A DNA stretch of 24,214 bases from JAFGMQ01 sp036733345. Lineage in GTDB: Bacteria > Desulfobacterota > DSM-4660 > Desulfatiglandales > Desulfatiglandaceae. The stretch is taken from contig DAINAR010000046.1 in the NCBI GenBank assembly GCA_036733345.1, positions 1 through 24,214 on the forward strand, given 5' to 3'. A program made the position numbers and the translations under genes. Position 1 is the first letter of the stretch, and each line of letters starts with the position of its first letter. Below, piece after piece: positions 13,791 through 21,855 of this stretch. The notes under the pieces are model-generated. The model was not told the DNA's origin. It saw only the letters and a list, made by a program, of their open reading frames with translations, and made no database searches.

Positions 13791-15329
13791 ATGACAATAT
13801 ACAATCCGACCTTTGAGTCATTTGTAAAATCTGCTGAAAAAGGAAATCTGATACCAGTCTACAGGGAAATCCTTGCAGATACGGAGACCCCTGTAACGGC
13901 ACTCATGAAACTGAGTTCCAGATCACATGCCTTTCTTTTTGAGAGCGTCGAGGGAGGTGAAAAGTGGGGGCGCTACACATTCCTCGGAACTGATCCCGTC
14001 ATGACTGTCAGTGTCAGGGGAGAGGACGTCCTCGTCCGGAAGGAAGGGGAAAACAGGGTCTTAAAGCACAAAGGAGAGCCCCTGGAAGTCCTGAGGCAAT
14101 TGCTGGCCCATTATCGGCCTGCTCCGGTTGAAGGGCTTCCGCGTTTCTATGGCGGGGCCGTGGGGTTTTTCGGCTATGACACGGTCAGGTTTTTCGAGAG
14201 GCTTCCAAAGCGTGTTCCAGACGATCTTCAAACGAATCTTGCGACCTTCCTGATTACCGACACAATCCTGATCTTCGACAACATACGTCATACCATCAAG
14301 GTGGTTGCCTGTGTATCAACCGAAGGAAGGGATGACCTGCAGAATCTCTATGATGAAGGGAAAGAAAAGATAGAGGGTATGATCAGGCTGATAAAGGGTC
14401 CCCTTAAGAAAAGGTATCAAAAAAAGGCCATGAAAAAAGAAATGGCGCTTCAGTCAAACATGACGCCTGAGGCCTTCAAGGAAATAGTTAGAAGGGCAAA
14501 GGAGTATATCGTCTCGGGAGACATAATCCAGGTAGTCCTGTCCCAGCGTTTTGAGCGTATCAATGATATGGATCCCGTTGATCTTTACAGGGCACTCAGG
14601 TACGTCAATCCATCGCCCTACCTCTTTTATCTGAAGCTTGACGACCTGACCCTGATTGGATCTTCCCCGGAAGTCATGGTGCGTCTTGAAGACGGGACTG
14701 TTGAACTGAGACCCATAGCCGGGACAAGGAGGCGCGGAAAAACAGAACAGGAAGACCGGGACCTTGCAGACGAACTGCTGAGTGACCCCAAGGAAAAGGC
14801 CGAACATACCATGCTTGTGGACCTGGGAAGAAATGATCTGGGAAGGATTGCCTTTGCCGGTAGTGTCCAGGTCAACAAGCTGATGGCCGTGGAGAGATAT
14901 TCTCATGTAATGCACCTTGTCTCCACGGTCCAGGCCCAGCTTGCTTCGGACATGGACTGCTTCGATGTGTTCAGGGCCACCTTTCCTGCAGGGACCCTGA
15001 CAGGTGCGCCAAAGATAAGGGCCATGGAGATTATTGATGAACTGGAATCCTCCGGCAGAGGGCCGTACGGGGGTGCGGTCGGATACTTCAGTTACTCGGG
15101 AAACATGGATTTCGGAATCACGATAAGGACAATGGTCCTGAAAAACGGAAAGATCTTCATTCAGGCCGGGGCCGGCATTGTTGCGGACTCGGACCCTGAT
15201 TCGGAATATGAGGAAACCGTTAGCAAGGCCGCCGGAATGATGCAGGCGATACGACTGGCAGCATCCGAATTTGAAATGGATGACGGCTTTGAAAAAGTCC
15301 AATTCCCCGTAAGGGGCGCGGGATCTTAA
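13791..15329 (+). CDS. trpE: Anthranilate synthase component I
   Basis: Converts chorismate (with ammonia from TrpG) to anthranilate. The 512-aa product has the N-terminal allosteric domain with LFESVEGGEKWGRYTFLG (49-66), equivalent to the LLES Trp-feedback motif; Leu is replaced by Phe at one position but Glu and Ser are kept. The C-terminal chorismate-binding domain carries IGSSPEVMVRL, RPIAGTRRRGKT, DLGRNDLGRIA, TFPAGTLTGAPKIRAMEII and QAGAGIVADSDPDSEYEET. It is full length, and is Trp-type rather than PabB because of the feedback motif and neighbours. Preceded by GAGGA. Separated from its partner trpG by about 615 nt of repeats, which is unusual. Confidence 0.97.
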   Translation: MTIYNPTFESFVKSAEKGNLIPVYREILADTETPVTALMKLSSRSHAFLFESVEGGEKWGRYTFLGTDPVMTVSVRGEDVLVRKEGENRVLKHKGEPLEVLRQLLAHYRPAPVEGLPRFYGGAVGFFGYDTVRFFERLPKRVPDDLQTNLATFLITDTILIFDNIRHTIKVVACVSTEGRDDLQNLYDEGKEKIEGMIRLIKGPLKKRYQKKAMKKEMALQSNMTPEAFKEIVRRAKEYIVSGDIIQVVLSQRFERINDMDPVDLYRALRYVNPSPYLFYLKLDDLTLIGSSPEVMVRLEDGTVELRPIAGTRRRGKTEQEDRDLADELLSDPKEKAEHTMLVDLGRNDLGRIAFAGSVQVNKLMAVERYSHVMHLVSTVQAQLASDMDCFDVFRATFPAGTLTGAPKIRAMEIIDELESSGRGPYGGAVGYFSYSGNMDFGITIRTMVLKNGKIFIQAGAGIVADSDPDSEYEETVSKAAGMMQAIRLAASEFEMDDGFEKVQFPVRGAGS

Positions 15330-15396
15330 GATCTGCGTTAGGCTTCATCTCGTTGTAACTGCGACGTAGACGAAGAGAATGTATCTGAATTCCAAA

Positions 15397-15741
15397 TTTT
15401 GTCCCAGCCATAGGCTGGTAAACCCGACAAAAAAATGGAGGATAAAATTTCGTACAAGCAGAGCACAGCGTGTCCCGCGCTTACGACTCCGACTCCGTCA
15501 TTCCGTGCAAGCGGAGCGTAGCCTGTCCCGGACTTGATCCGGGAACACGGAATGAAGTAAACCTATTGAAAACACTGAGGTTATGATTACGGGGCCGTGT
15601 CATAATTATAAAAAATGTCATTCCGAATCACGCTGAGGCGTGATGAGGAATCTTAATTACGCCGCAGGCGGAACTAAAATTATTTAAATCAAGATTTCTC
15701 GCTCCGCTTCGAAAGTTTACCAGCCTATGGCTGGGACAAAA
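15397..15741 (+). repeat. Element bounded by 27-nt perfect inverted repeats in the trpE-trpG gap
   Basis: 15397-15423 and 15715-15741 are exact reverse complements (TTTTGTCCCAGCC...GGTAAAC). Each end itself contains a CCAGCC-3 nt-GGCTGG palindrome. Inside are a relative of the 153-nt repeat (15497-15553), GTCATTCCGAATCACGCTGA-type units, and at about 15690-15714 a stretch ending TCGCTCCGCTTCGAA that recurs inverted at about 22645-22672. No ORF. Confidence 0.65.
15497..15553 (-). repeat. Diverged partial copy of the 153-nt repeat
   Basis: Reads GTCATTCCGTGCAAGCGGAG and ends GGGAACACGGAAT, matching the outer third of the 153-nt repeat in the same orientation as 22752-22904, with a few substitutions (for example GCGTAGCC for GCGCAGCC). 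Confidence 0.75.
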
Positions 15742-15793
15742 AAGCTACGACAAAACAGCATCACTTTTTAAGAGAACATCAAATATTGATGGT

Positions 15794-15915
15794 CTCGTAA
15801 TAAGTCGTCACCCCGGTGAAAACCGGGGTCCAGAGGTTTCTTAAGTGCATGAAAAGACTCGGATTCCGGCTTCCGTCGGAATAACGTAAAAAAAGCGTTT
15901 TTAACTTTTTGCGAG
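15794..15915 (+). repeat. Short member of the MITE-like family abutting trpG
   Basis: Left end CTCGTAATAAGTCG (15794-15807) then TCACCCCGG; right end AACTTTTTGCGAG (15903-15915), imperfect inverted ends. The left end aligns with that of the 9965-10276 element (shared AAGTCGTCAC-CCGG) and the right ends also align. It contains CCCCGGTGAAAACCGGGG and TTCCGGCTTCCGTCGGAA palindromes. The right end stops 17 nt before the trpG ribosome binding site. Confidence 0.55.
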
Positions 15916-15944
15916 TTCATCAAAATTTATACGGAGGGCAAACG

Positions 15945-16547
15945 ATGATTTTAATGATCGATAATTACGATTCCTTTACATACAACCTTGTCCAGTACTG
16001 CTTTCAGCTTGGATATGAGGTTGTGGTGCGGAGAAATGACGAGATAACGCTTGAGCAGATAACACGGTTGAACCCGAATTCCATTTTTATATCGCCGGGG
16101 CCGCGGACGCCGGTAGAGGCAGGCATCTCTGTGGATGTTGTCAGGCATTTTCACAAAACCGTTCCTATCCTCGGCATATGTCTTGGTCATCAGGCAATAG
16201 GGTTTGCCTTCGGGGGAGAGGTTGTAAGGGCCGGCAGGATCATGCACGGAAAGGCGTCAATGATCATCAATGACGGGAATTATGTGTACAAAGGTCTTCC
16301 GAATCCCTTTCCCGCAGGCCGTTACCACTCCCTGATACTCGACAGGGATTCCCTGCCTTCCTGCCTGAACGTAACGGCAGAAACAGAAGAGGGCGAGATA
16401 ATGGGAATCAGGCATGAAAAATATCCGGTTGAGGGGCTACAGTTTCACCCGGAATCAATCCTGACGCCGAACGGAAAGAGAATCATAAGGAACTTTTTAC
16501 AAAGCCATCGTAACAGCTCAATAAATAGGGAGCGAAAAGATATCTGA
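15945..16547 (+). CDS. trpG: Anthranilate synthase component II (glutamine amidotransferase)
   Basis: Releases ammonia from glutamine for TrpE. The 200-aa product is a class I glutamine amidotransferase: MIDNYDSFTYNL at the N-terminus, oxyanion region SPGPRTPVEAG (50-60), nucleophile C79 in GICLGHQAIG, and H168/E170 in QFHPESIL. A TTG at 15909 is in frame, but its codons read through the end of the upstream repeat; GGAGGG 6 nt before ATG 15945 decides the start. TrpG and PabA cannot be told apart by sequence alone, and a dual role is possible. Confidence 0.96.
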   Translation: MILMIDNYDSFTYNLVQYCFQLGYEVVVRRNDEITLEQITRLNPNSIFISPGPRTPVEAGISVDVVRHFHKTVPILGICLGHQAIGFAFGGEVVRAGRIMHGKASMIINDGNYVYKGLPNPFPAGRYHSLILDRDSLPSCLNVTAETEEGEIMGIRHEKYPVEGLQFHPESILTPNGKRIIRNFLQSHRNSSINRERKDI

Positions 16548-16591
16548 AGCCAGCGGCGGTGTTAACCGGGAGGCTGTCATGAACTACGGAA

Positions 16592-16810
16592 GCGGCCAGG
16601 GATTCTCTTTCAAAAGTCGCAACACAAAATTGCGTCATAACTCGTTTGCCGCCCCCTTGGTTTTGCAATTTTGCACAAAGCAGGCAGTACGTCAGCCTTT
16701 GAAGCGGAAGCCTTTGTCGGGGCTGTGCCGTGCAAAAATTCCGGCGCCATACTGCCGGCCAATGGAATGAGGCGCGTTTTTGCGATTTTTGAAAGAGAAT
16801 CCCTGGCCGC
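16592..16810 (+). repeat. MITE-like element with 31-nt terminal inverted repeats in the trpG-trpD gap
   Basis: 16592-16622 and 16780-16810 are reverse complements at 30 of 31 positions (outer end GCGGCCAGGGATTCTCTTTC). Length 219 nt. Inside, GCAATTTTGCAC and GTGCAAAAATTC form a nested inverted repeat. ORFs can be read on both strands (to 63-70 aa), but they run across the inverted ends and have no family features. No target duplication was recognised. Confidence 0.75.
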
Positions 16811-16917
16811 CCCCTTCTGCATATCTACTGTTTGGGTATAGAAAAAAGAGAGCCGGAGGCAGGCCCCGACTTTTTGAGTTATTTATTACAAGCCATTAAT
16901 GAAAGGAGAATAAGACA

Positions 16918-17928
16918 ATGATTAAACAGGCAATTAACAGGGTTGCAAACAGGGAAGACCTTAACAGGTCCGAAATGATGGACGCAATGGGCGAGATAAT
17001 GGACGGAAAGGCCACTCAGTCTCAGATAGCATCATTTATTACTGCACTGAGAATAAAAGGAGAGACAGTCGAAGAAGTCAGCGGGGCCGCGCAGGTTATG
17101 AGACAGAAGGCCACCAGGATTGACGCCCGCGCTCCAGTAATTGTCGATACCTGCGGGACTGGCGGAGACGGTATGAACACATTCAATATATCAACGACAG
17201 CTGCCTTTGTCGTTGCCTCGGCAGGCATTACCGTTGCCAAACACGGCAATAGGGCCGTATCGAGCGGATGCGGAAGCGCCGATGTACTTGAGGCCCTTGG
17301 CGTTAACATAAGCACGGACCCGGAAATCGTGGAAGAGTGTATCCACGAGACAGGACTTGGCTTTCTCTTCGCCCCCAGGCTCCATGGGGCCATGAAGCAC
17401 GCCATCGGCCCGAGACGGGAAATCGGGATCAGGACAATATTCAACATGCTTGGCCCACTGACTAATCCGGCCGGGGCCACATCCCAGCTCATAGGGGTCT
17501 ATGATCCGCGCCTGACCGAGGTCTTTGCCGAGGTCCTGAAGAGCCTCGGGACCAAAAGGGCCTTTGTAGTACACGGCTCGGACGGACTTGACGAAGCTAC
17601 CGTTACCGGAGAGACGAGGGTTTCCGAGCTAAAAGACGGTCTGATCACCACCTATAACATAGATCCGGTTGACTTTTTCGGTGAAATACATGGCGGCGAT
17701 GAGCTGTCCGGTAAAGATGCGTCTGTCAATGCCCGGATAACAACACAGGTGCTATCCGGTGAAAAAGGGGCCTGCCGGGATATCGTCCTTCTGAATTCGG
17801 CGCTGGCAATTATGTCCGGAGAAATGGCCGGCAATATCCGCGAGGGGATTGAGATTGCCAGGGAGTGTATAGACAGCGGCAGGGCGATAAAGAAGCTCCA
17901 GGCACTTATCGAACTTAGTAACAACTGA
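16918..17928 (+). CDS. trpD: Anthranilate phosphoribosyltransferase
   Basis: Transfers phosphoribose from PRPP to anthranilate. The 336-aa product has the helical N-terminal domain and the PRPP site VDTCGTGGDGMNTFNIST (76-93, GTGGD at 80-84), KHGNRAVSSGCGSADVLEALG (108-128) and GPRREIGIRTIFNMLGPLTNP. Normal length and not fused to trpG. GAAAGGAG lies 9 nt before the ATG. It begins the compact block trpD-C-F-B-A. Confidence 0.96.
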   Translation: MIKQAINRVANREDLNRSEMMDAMGEIMDGKATQSQIASFITALRIKGETVEEVSGAAQVMRQKATRIDARAPVIVDTCGTGGDGMNTFNISTTAAFVVASAGITVAKHGNRAVSSGCGSADVLEALGVNISTDPEIVEECIHETGLGFLFAPRLHGAMKHAIGPRREIGIRTIFNMLGPLTNPAGATSQLIGVYDPRLTEVFAEVLKSLGTKRAFVVHGSDGLDEATVTGETRVSELKDGLITTYNIDPVDFFGEIHGGDELSGKDASVNARITTQVLSGEKGACRDIVLLNSALAIMSGEMAGNIREGIEIARECIDSGRAIKKLQALIELSNN

Positions 17929-17935
17929 GATAATT

Positions 17936-18718
17936 ATGATGATACTGGACAGGATAGTAGAAACTAAAGAAAAAGAGGTCCGGCGCCTGAAAGAGACATG
18001 TCCCCTTTCGGACCTGAAAGAGACCGTAAACGACATGCCTCCCGCACGCAGTTTCAGGGCGGCAATCTCCGGCCGGCCCTGCTCCGTCATTGCCGAGGTA
18101 AAGAGACATTCCCCGTCAAAAGGACTTATCAGAGAAGATTTCGACCCGGCCGCTATTGCATCCGTATATGAAAAAAACGGTGCATCAGCTGTTTCCGTGC
18201 TGACTGATGAGCATTACTTCAGGGGAAAGGGCTCCTATATTGCAGACATTAAAAATACGGTCAGGATCCCGGTGCTGAGAAAGGATTTCATTATCGATCC
18301 CTATCAGATCTATGAAACAAGGGTCATGGGGGCAGATGCGGTACTGCTGATAACCCGCATCCTGAAATCAGACATGCTGGAGCGGTGTATCGGGCTTGCA
18401 GGATCTCTCGGCCTTTCAGCCCTTGTTGAAGTCCACTCAGAAAAGGAACTTGAAATCGCCCTTGGTGCAGGAGCAGACATCATAGGAATCAATAACAGAG
18501 ATCTGGGGACATTTAAAACGGACCTGCAGAACAGCCTGGATCTGGCGCCCTTGATTCCTGATGACAGGGTTGCCGTAAGCGAAAGCGGGATTCATGCAAG
18601 GAAGGACATTGAAATACTCATGATTAATGGGATTCATTCCTTTCTGGTAGGTGAGGCCCTCATGAAGGAGCAGGATATCGGCAGGAAGCTCAGGGAGCTT
18701 TTGGGCAGGGAGGTATGA
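17936..18718 (+). CDS. trpC: Indole-3-glycerol phosphate synthase
   Basis: Closes the indole ring from CdRP with loss of CO2 and water. The 260-aa TIM barrel has VIAEVKRHSPSKG (51-63; E54, K56), SVLTDEHYFRG (87-97), LRKDFIIDPYQIYE (114-127; K116), ADAVLLI, GINNRDL and SESGI, all in order. It is mono-functional, not fused to TrpF. The ATG is 7 nt after trpD, with a weak ribosome site (GAG), so translation is probably coupled. ATG 17939 is an equally possible start. Confidence 0.96.
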   Translation: MMILDRIVETKEKEVRRLKETCPLSDLKETVNDMPPARSFRAAISGRPCSVIAEVKRHSPSKGLIREDFDPAAIASVYEKNGASAVSVLTDEHYFRGKGSYIADIKNTVRIPVLRKDFIIDPYQIYETRVMGADAVLLITRILKSDMLERCIGLAGSLGLSALVEVHSEKELEIALGAGADIIGINNRDLGTFKTDLQNSLDLAPLIPDDRVAVSESGIHARKDIEILMINGIHSFLVGEALMKEQDIGRKLRELLGREV

Positions 18719-18721
18719 AAA

Positions 18722-19381
18722 ATGACCGGGGTCAAGATCTGCGGCATAACGAATGCGGAAGATGCGCTTGCAGCGGTCAGGTGCGGCGCTGATGCCGTTG
18801 GCTTTATTTTTTACAGAAAAAGCCCGCGCTATATATCTCCTGAAGATGCAAAAGAGATAATCGATCTGCTGCCCGAATCTACGGCAAAGGTGGGTGTCTT
18901 TGTCAATTATGAAATTTCCGGGGTGAAAAGGATCATGGAGCTGTGCCGCCTTGATCTTGTTCAGCTCCACGGGAATGAATCGCCGGTCTACTGCAGCAGT
19001 TTTGACTCCAGGCAAATAATCAAGGCAATAGCACGGGAACCCGGAGATTCTCCTGAGCTGGAACAATATCCGGTTAAGGCCCTTCTCATAGACGCATATG
19101 ATCCAAAACGCCATGGCGGAACAGGAAAGACATCTGACTGGGAACTGGCCGCCAGGATATCAAAGGTCAGGCCCCTTATCCTTTCAGGCGGACTGAATGC
19201 GGAAAATATCCGCGATGCGATCAGGGCGGTGTCGCCGGACGCCGTTGACATAAACAGCGGTGTCGAGATATCGCCCGGAAGAAAGGACCACCGGAAGATA
19301 CATGAGATAGTTGAGATTGTGAGAGCATCTGAAAAACATATTCAAAAGGAAGGTTCGATTTTTTCGAGACAGCTAAATTAA
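18722..19381 (+). CDS. trpF: Phosphoribosylanthranilate isomerase
   Basis: Amadori rearrangement of PRA to CdRP, the step before TrpC. The 219-aa TIM barrel has VKICGITNAEDA (4-15, general base C7), VGVFVN (57-62), VQLHGNE (80-86), ALLIDAYDPKRHGGTGKTSDW (acid D124) and LILSGGLNAENI. The C-terminus is DINSGVEISPGRKDHRKI, then a short extra tail. It starts 3 nt after trpC, with GGGAGG at the end of trpC. Confidence 0.96.
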   Translation: MTGVKICGITNAEDALAAVRCGADAVGFIFYRKSPRYISPEDAKEIIDLLPESTAKVGVFVNYEISGVKRIMELCRLDLVQLHGNESPVYCSSFDSRQIIKAIAREPGDSPELEQYPVKALLIDAYDPKRHGGTGKTSDWELAARISKVRPLILSGGLNAENIRDAIRAVSPDAVDINSGVEISPGRKDHRKIHEIVEIVRASEKHIQKEGSIFSRQLN

Positions 19382-19394
19382 TAAAGGGAATAAA

Positions 19395-20591
19395 ATGAAA
19401 ACAAAACTACCCGACAAAAACGGACATTTTGGAGAATTCGGGGGCCGATATGCGGCAGAAACGCTTATGCCTGCCCTTATCGACCTTGACAAGGCATACA
19501 GGCAGGCCAGAAAAGACAGGGCTTTTGCCACGGAGCTCAATGGCTATCTCAGGGAGTATTCGGGCAGGGAAACCCCCCTGTATTTTGCAGGACAACTCAC
19601 TGAAAGGCTCGGGGGTGCAAAAATCTATCTTAAGCGGGAAGACCTCAACCACACGGGCTCGCACAAGATCAATAACACCCTTGGCCAGGTCCTCCTTGCA
19701 AAGCGAATGGGCAAAAGACGTGTGATTGCCGAGACAGGCGCGGGTCAGCACGGCGTTGCAACGGCAACCGCGGCCGCCCTTTTCGGCATGGAATGCCAGA
19801 TATTCATGGGCGTGGAAGATATAAAGCGGCAGGCGCCCAACGTCTTCCGCATGGAGATACTCGGCGCAGAGGTGGTGCCGGTAAAGAGCGGAACAGACAC
19901 GCTCAAGGATGCCATGAATGAGGCAATGCGGCACTGGGTCTCAAGGGTCCGGGACACCTATTACGTGATCGGCACAACAGCAGGCCCCCACCCCTATCCT
20001 GAAATGGTCAGGGATTTTCAATCCGTCATAGGCAGGGAAACCAGACGCCAGATCCTGAAAAAGGAGGGAAGACTACCGGATATCCTCATCGCCTGTATAG
20101 GCGGAGGGAGCAATGCCATGGGGATGTTTTATCCTTTCAGGGATAATCACGAAATTGAGATGATAGGTGTCGAGGCAGGAGGAAAGGGAATCATGACGGA
20201 AATGCATGCCGCGAGCATATCAGCAGGCAGGATCGGCGTCCTTCACGGCAACAAGACCTTTCTCCTTCAGGATGAATACGGCCAGGTCAAGGATGCATAT
20301 TCCATTGCGGCTGGACTCGATTATCCGGGGGTCGGACCCGAGCACAGCTATTTCAGCTCAACGGGAAGGGCCGGATATGTCTCAGTTGATGACAATGAAG
20401 CCGTTGAAGCCTTTATGCTCCTTTCCAGAAGCGAAGGCATAATCCCTGCCATGGAAAGCGCCCATGCAGTTGCTTACGCTGCTAAACTGGCACCGTCACT
20501 GGACAGGGAAAAGATAATTGTCATAAACCTGTCAGGCAGGGGAGACAAGGACGCGCAAGTAATAGCGGAAAAAAAGGAGGTTCATCTGTAA
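19395..20591 (+). CDS. trpB: Tryptophan synthase beta subunit
   Basis: PLP enzyme condensing indole with serine to give tryptophan. The 398-aa product is of the standard TrpB1 type: FGEFGGRYAAETLMPAL (12-28), PLP-lysine K91 in HTGSHKINN, ETGAGQHGVATAT (113-125) with the catalytic Glu, the phosphate-binding GGGSNAMGMF, GLDYPGVGPEHSYF, and LSGRGDKD at the C-terminus. Full length. It overlaps trpA by 1 nt (TAATG), fitting co-translation of the alpha2beta2 partners. Confidence 0.97.
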   Translation: MKTKLPDKNGHFGEFGGRYAAETLMPALIDLDKAYRQARKDRAFATELNGYLREYSGRETPLYFAGQLTERLGGAKIYLKREDLNHTGSHKINNTLGQVLLAKRMGKRRVIAETGAGQHGVATATAAALFGMECQIFMGVEDIKRQAPNVFRMEILGAEVVPVKSGTDTLKDAMNEAMRHWVSRVRDTYYVIGTTAGPHPYPEMVRDFQSVIGRETRRQILKKEGRLPDILIACIGGGSNAMGMFYPFRDNHEIEMIGVEAGGKGIMTEMHAASISAGRIGVLHGNKTFLLQDEYGQVKDAYSIAAGLDYPGVGPEHSYFSSTGRAGYVSVDDNEAVEAFMLLSRSEGIIPAMESAHAVAYAAKLAPSLDREKIIVINLSGRGDKDAQVIAEKKEVHL

Positions 20592-21382
20592 TGGGACGCA
20601 TCGGACAAAGATTCAATGAGTTAAAGAAAGCTGGTAAAAAGGCGCTGGTTGTATATCTTACAGCAGGAGACCCGGACCTTGAGACAACCGGGGATTTGAT
20701 TGCTGCACTTGACGCTGCTGGCGCGGATGTCCTTGAGATAGGGGTCCCCTTTTCCGATCCAACGGCCGACGGGCCGACCATACAGGCGGCATCCCAGAGG
20801 GCGCTTAAAGGCGGGACGACTCTCCCGGATATCCTTGATATGATCGGGAACATACGCACAATGACTGAAATCCCAATAGTGCTTTTCGGTTACTACAATC
20901 CAATATTCTGTTACGGGCCGGAGCTTTTTGCAAAAAAGGCAGGGGCCGCCGGAGTGGACGCAATACTTGTTGTGGACCTCCCGCCCGAAGAATCCGGCGA
21001 ACTGAGACAATATACGGACAGAGAGGGCATTGATTTTATCTCGCTCATTGCCCCCACAACATCATCAGACCGGATCGGGAAGATCTCAAAAAATGCAGGC
21101 GGGTTTCTGTATTACGTTTCGATCACAGGCGTCACAGGGACCAAACTGCCCCAGGCTTCCGATGTAAAAAGGGACATGGAGAGGATAAGGGAGAAGACCC
21201 GGATGCCGGTTGTTGTGGGTTTTGGCATATCAACACCTCAGCAGGCCGCAGAAATAGCACCGTATGCAGACGGAATCGTTATCGGCAGCGCATTTGTAAG
21301 ATTAATCGAGGAGCACGCTCTGGACAATAACCTGATGAATATCGTGGCTTCTTATGCTAAGGATATAAAAAGGTGTTTGTGA
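20591..21382 (+). CDS. trpA: Tryptophan synthase alpha subunit
   Basis: Cleaves indole-3-glycerol phosphate to indole, which is channelled to TrpB. The 263-aa TIM barrel has VYLTAGDPD (21-29), catalytic E49 and D60 in LEIGVPFSDPTADGP, FGYYNPIF, VDLPPEES, FLYYVSITGVTG and VVVGFGISTPQQA. All expected groups are present. Ribosome site AAGGAGG sits at the end of trpB. Last of the compact block; 470 nt of repeats follow before tyrA. Confidence 0.97.
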   Translation: MGRIGQRFNELKKAGKKALVVYLTAGDPDLETTGDLIAALDAAGADVLEIGVPFSDPTADGPTIQAASQRALKGGTTLPDILDMIGNIRTMTEIPIVLFGYYNPIFCYGPELFAKKAGAAGVDAILVVDLPPEESGELRQYTDREGIDFISLIAPTTSSDRIGKISKNAGGFLYYVSITGVTGTKLPQASDVKRDMERIREKTRMPVVVGFGISTPQQAAEIAPYADGIVIGSAFVRLIEEHALDNNLMNIVASYAKDIKRCL

Positions 21383-21555
21383 AAGAGAGGAGTAATAAGG
21401 GATACTTCCTTATGATTCACCCGATTTTTGCGTGCTATTGTTATGAAAAGGTGAGAATGAAGAATTGGAGCGGTTTGTTCATTACTCGATGCCCGATCCG
21501 TCTTTCCGGCGAAAGCCGGAAACCAGTCATGCCTTGGCGGAATTCAACAATTTTC

Positions 21556-21616
21556 CTGGATTCCGTGTTCCCGAATCAAGCCCGGGACAGGCTGCGCTCC
21601 GCTTGCACGGAATGAC
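21556..21616 (+). repeat. 61-nt partial copy of the 153-nt repeat in the trpA-tyrA gap
   Basis: Identical by eye to 10137-10197 (CTGGATTCCGTGTTCCCGAA ... CACGGAATGAC). It is preceded by a more diverged palindrome, TTCCGGCGAAAGCCGGAA (about 21502-21519). The whole gap 21383-21855 is otherwise free of genes. Confidence 0.85.
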
Positions 21617-21697
21617 AAAAAAAGAATTACGGCATAGTCTCCAGGGCCGGAATGACAATTCAAGATTTTTTGGAGATAGTTAAACAAACAAAAAACA

Positions 21698-21716
21698 GGG
21701 AGCAATGGCTCTTTTG
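21698..21716 (+). terminator. Weak terminator-like hairpin between trpA and tyrA
   Basis: GAGC-AATG-GCTC with two outer G.U pairs, followed by TTTTGATTT. Weak stem; it might reduce trp transcription into tyrA but is not convincing alone. Confidence 0.3.
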
Positions 21717-21855
21717 ATTTATTAGGATGTTCGTTCAAGATCAAGGCATGCGATAAAAATAGCCGCAGGCATATAGTTGATATTCCGAGGATTATTTTTT
21801 GAGCATAACACAGAGATTGGGCGAAAAGACAATAAATGAACAGGGTCGGAGATAT

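Noticed and set aside
14454..15302. Long minus-strand ORF of 282 aa opposite trpE
   Set aside because: Shadow of a strongly conserved trpE; composition lacks family motifs and no ribosome site precedes it.
16610..16822. ORFs of 63-70 aa on both strands within the trpG-trpD gap
   Set aside because: They fall within the element with 31-nt inverted ends; apparent coding follows from the repeat structure.
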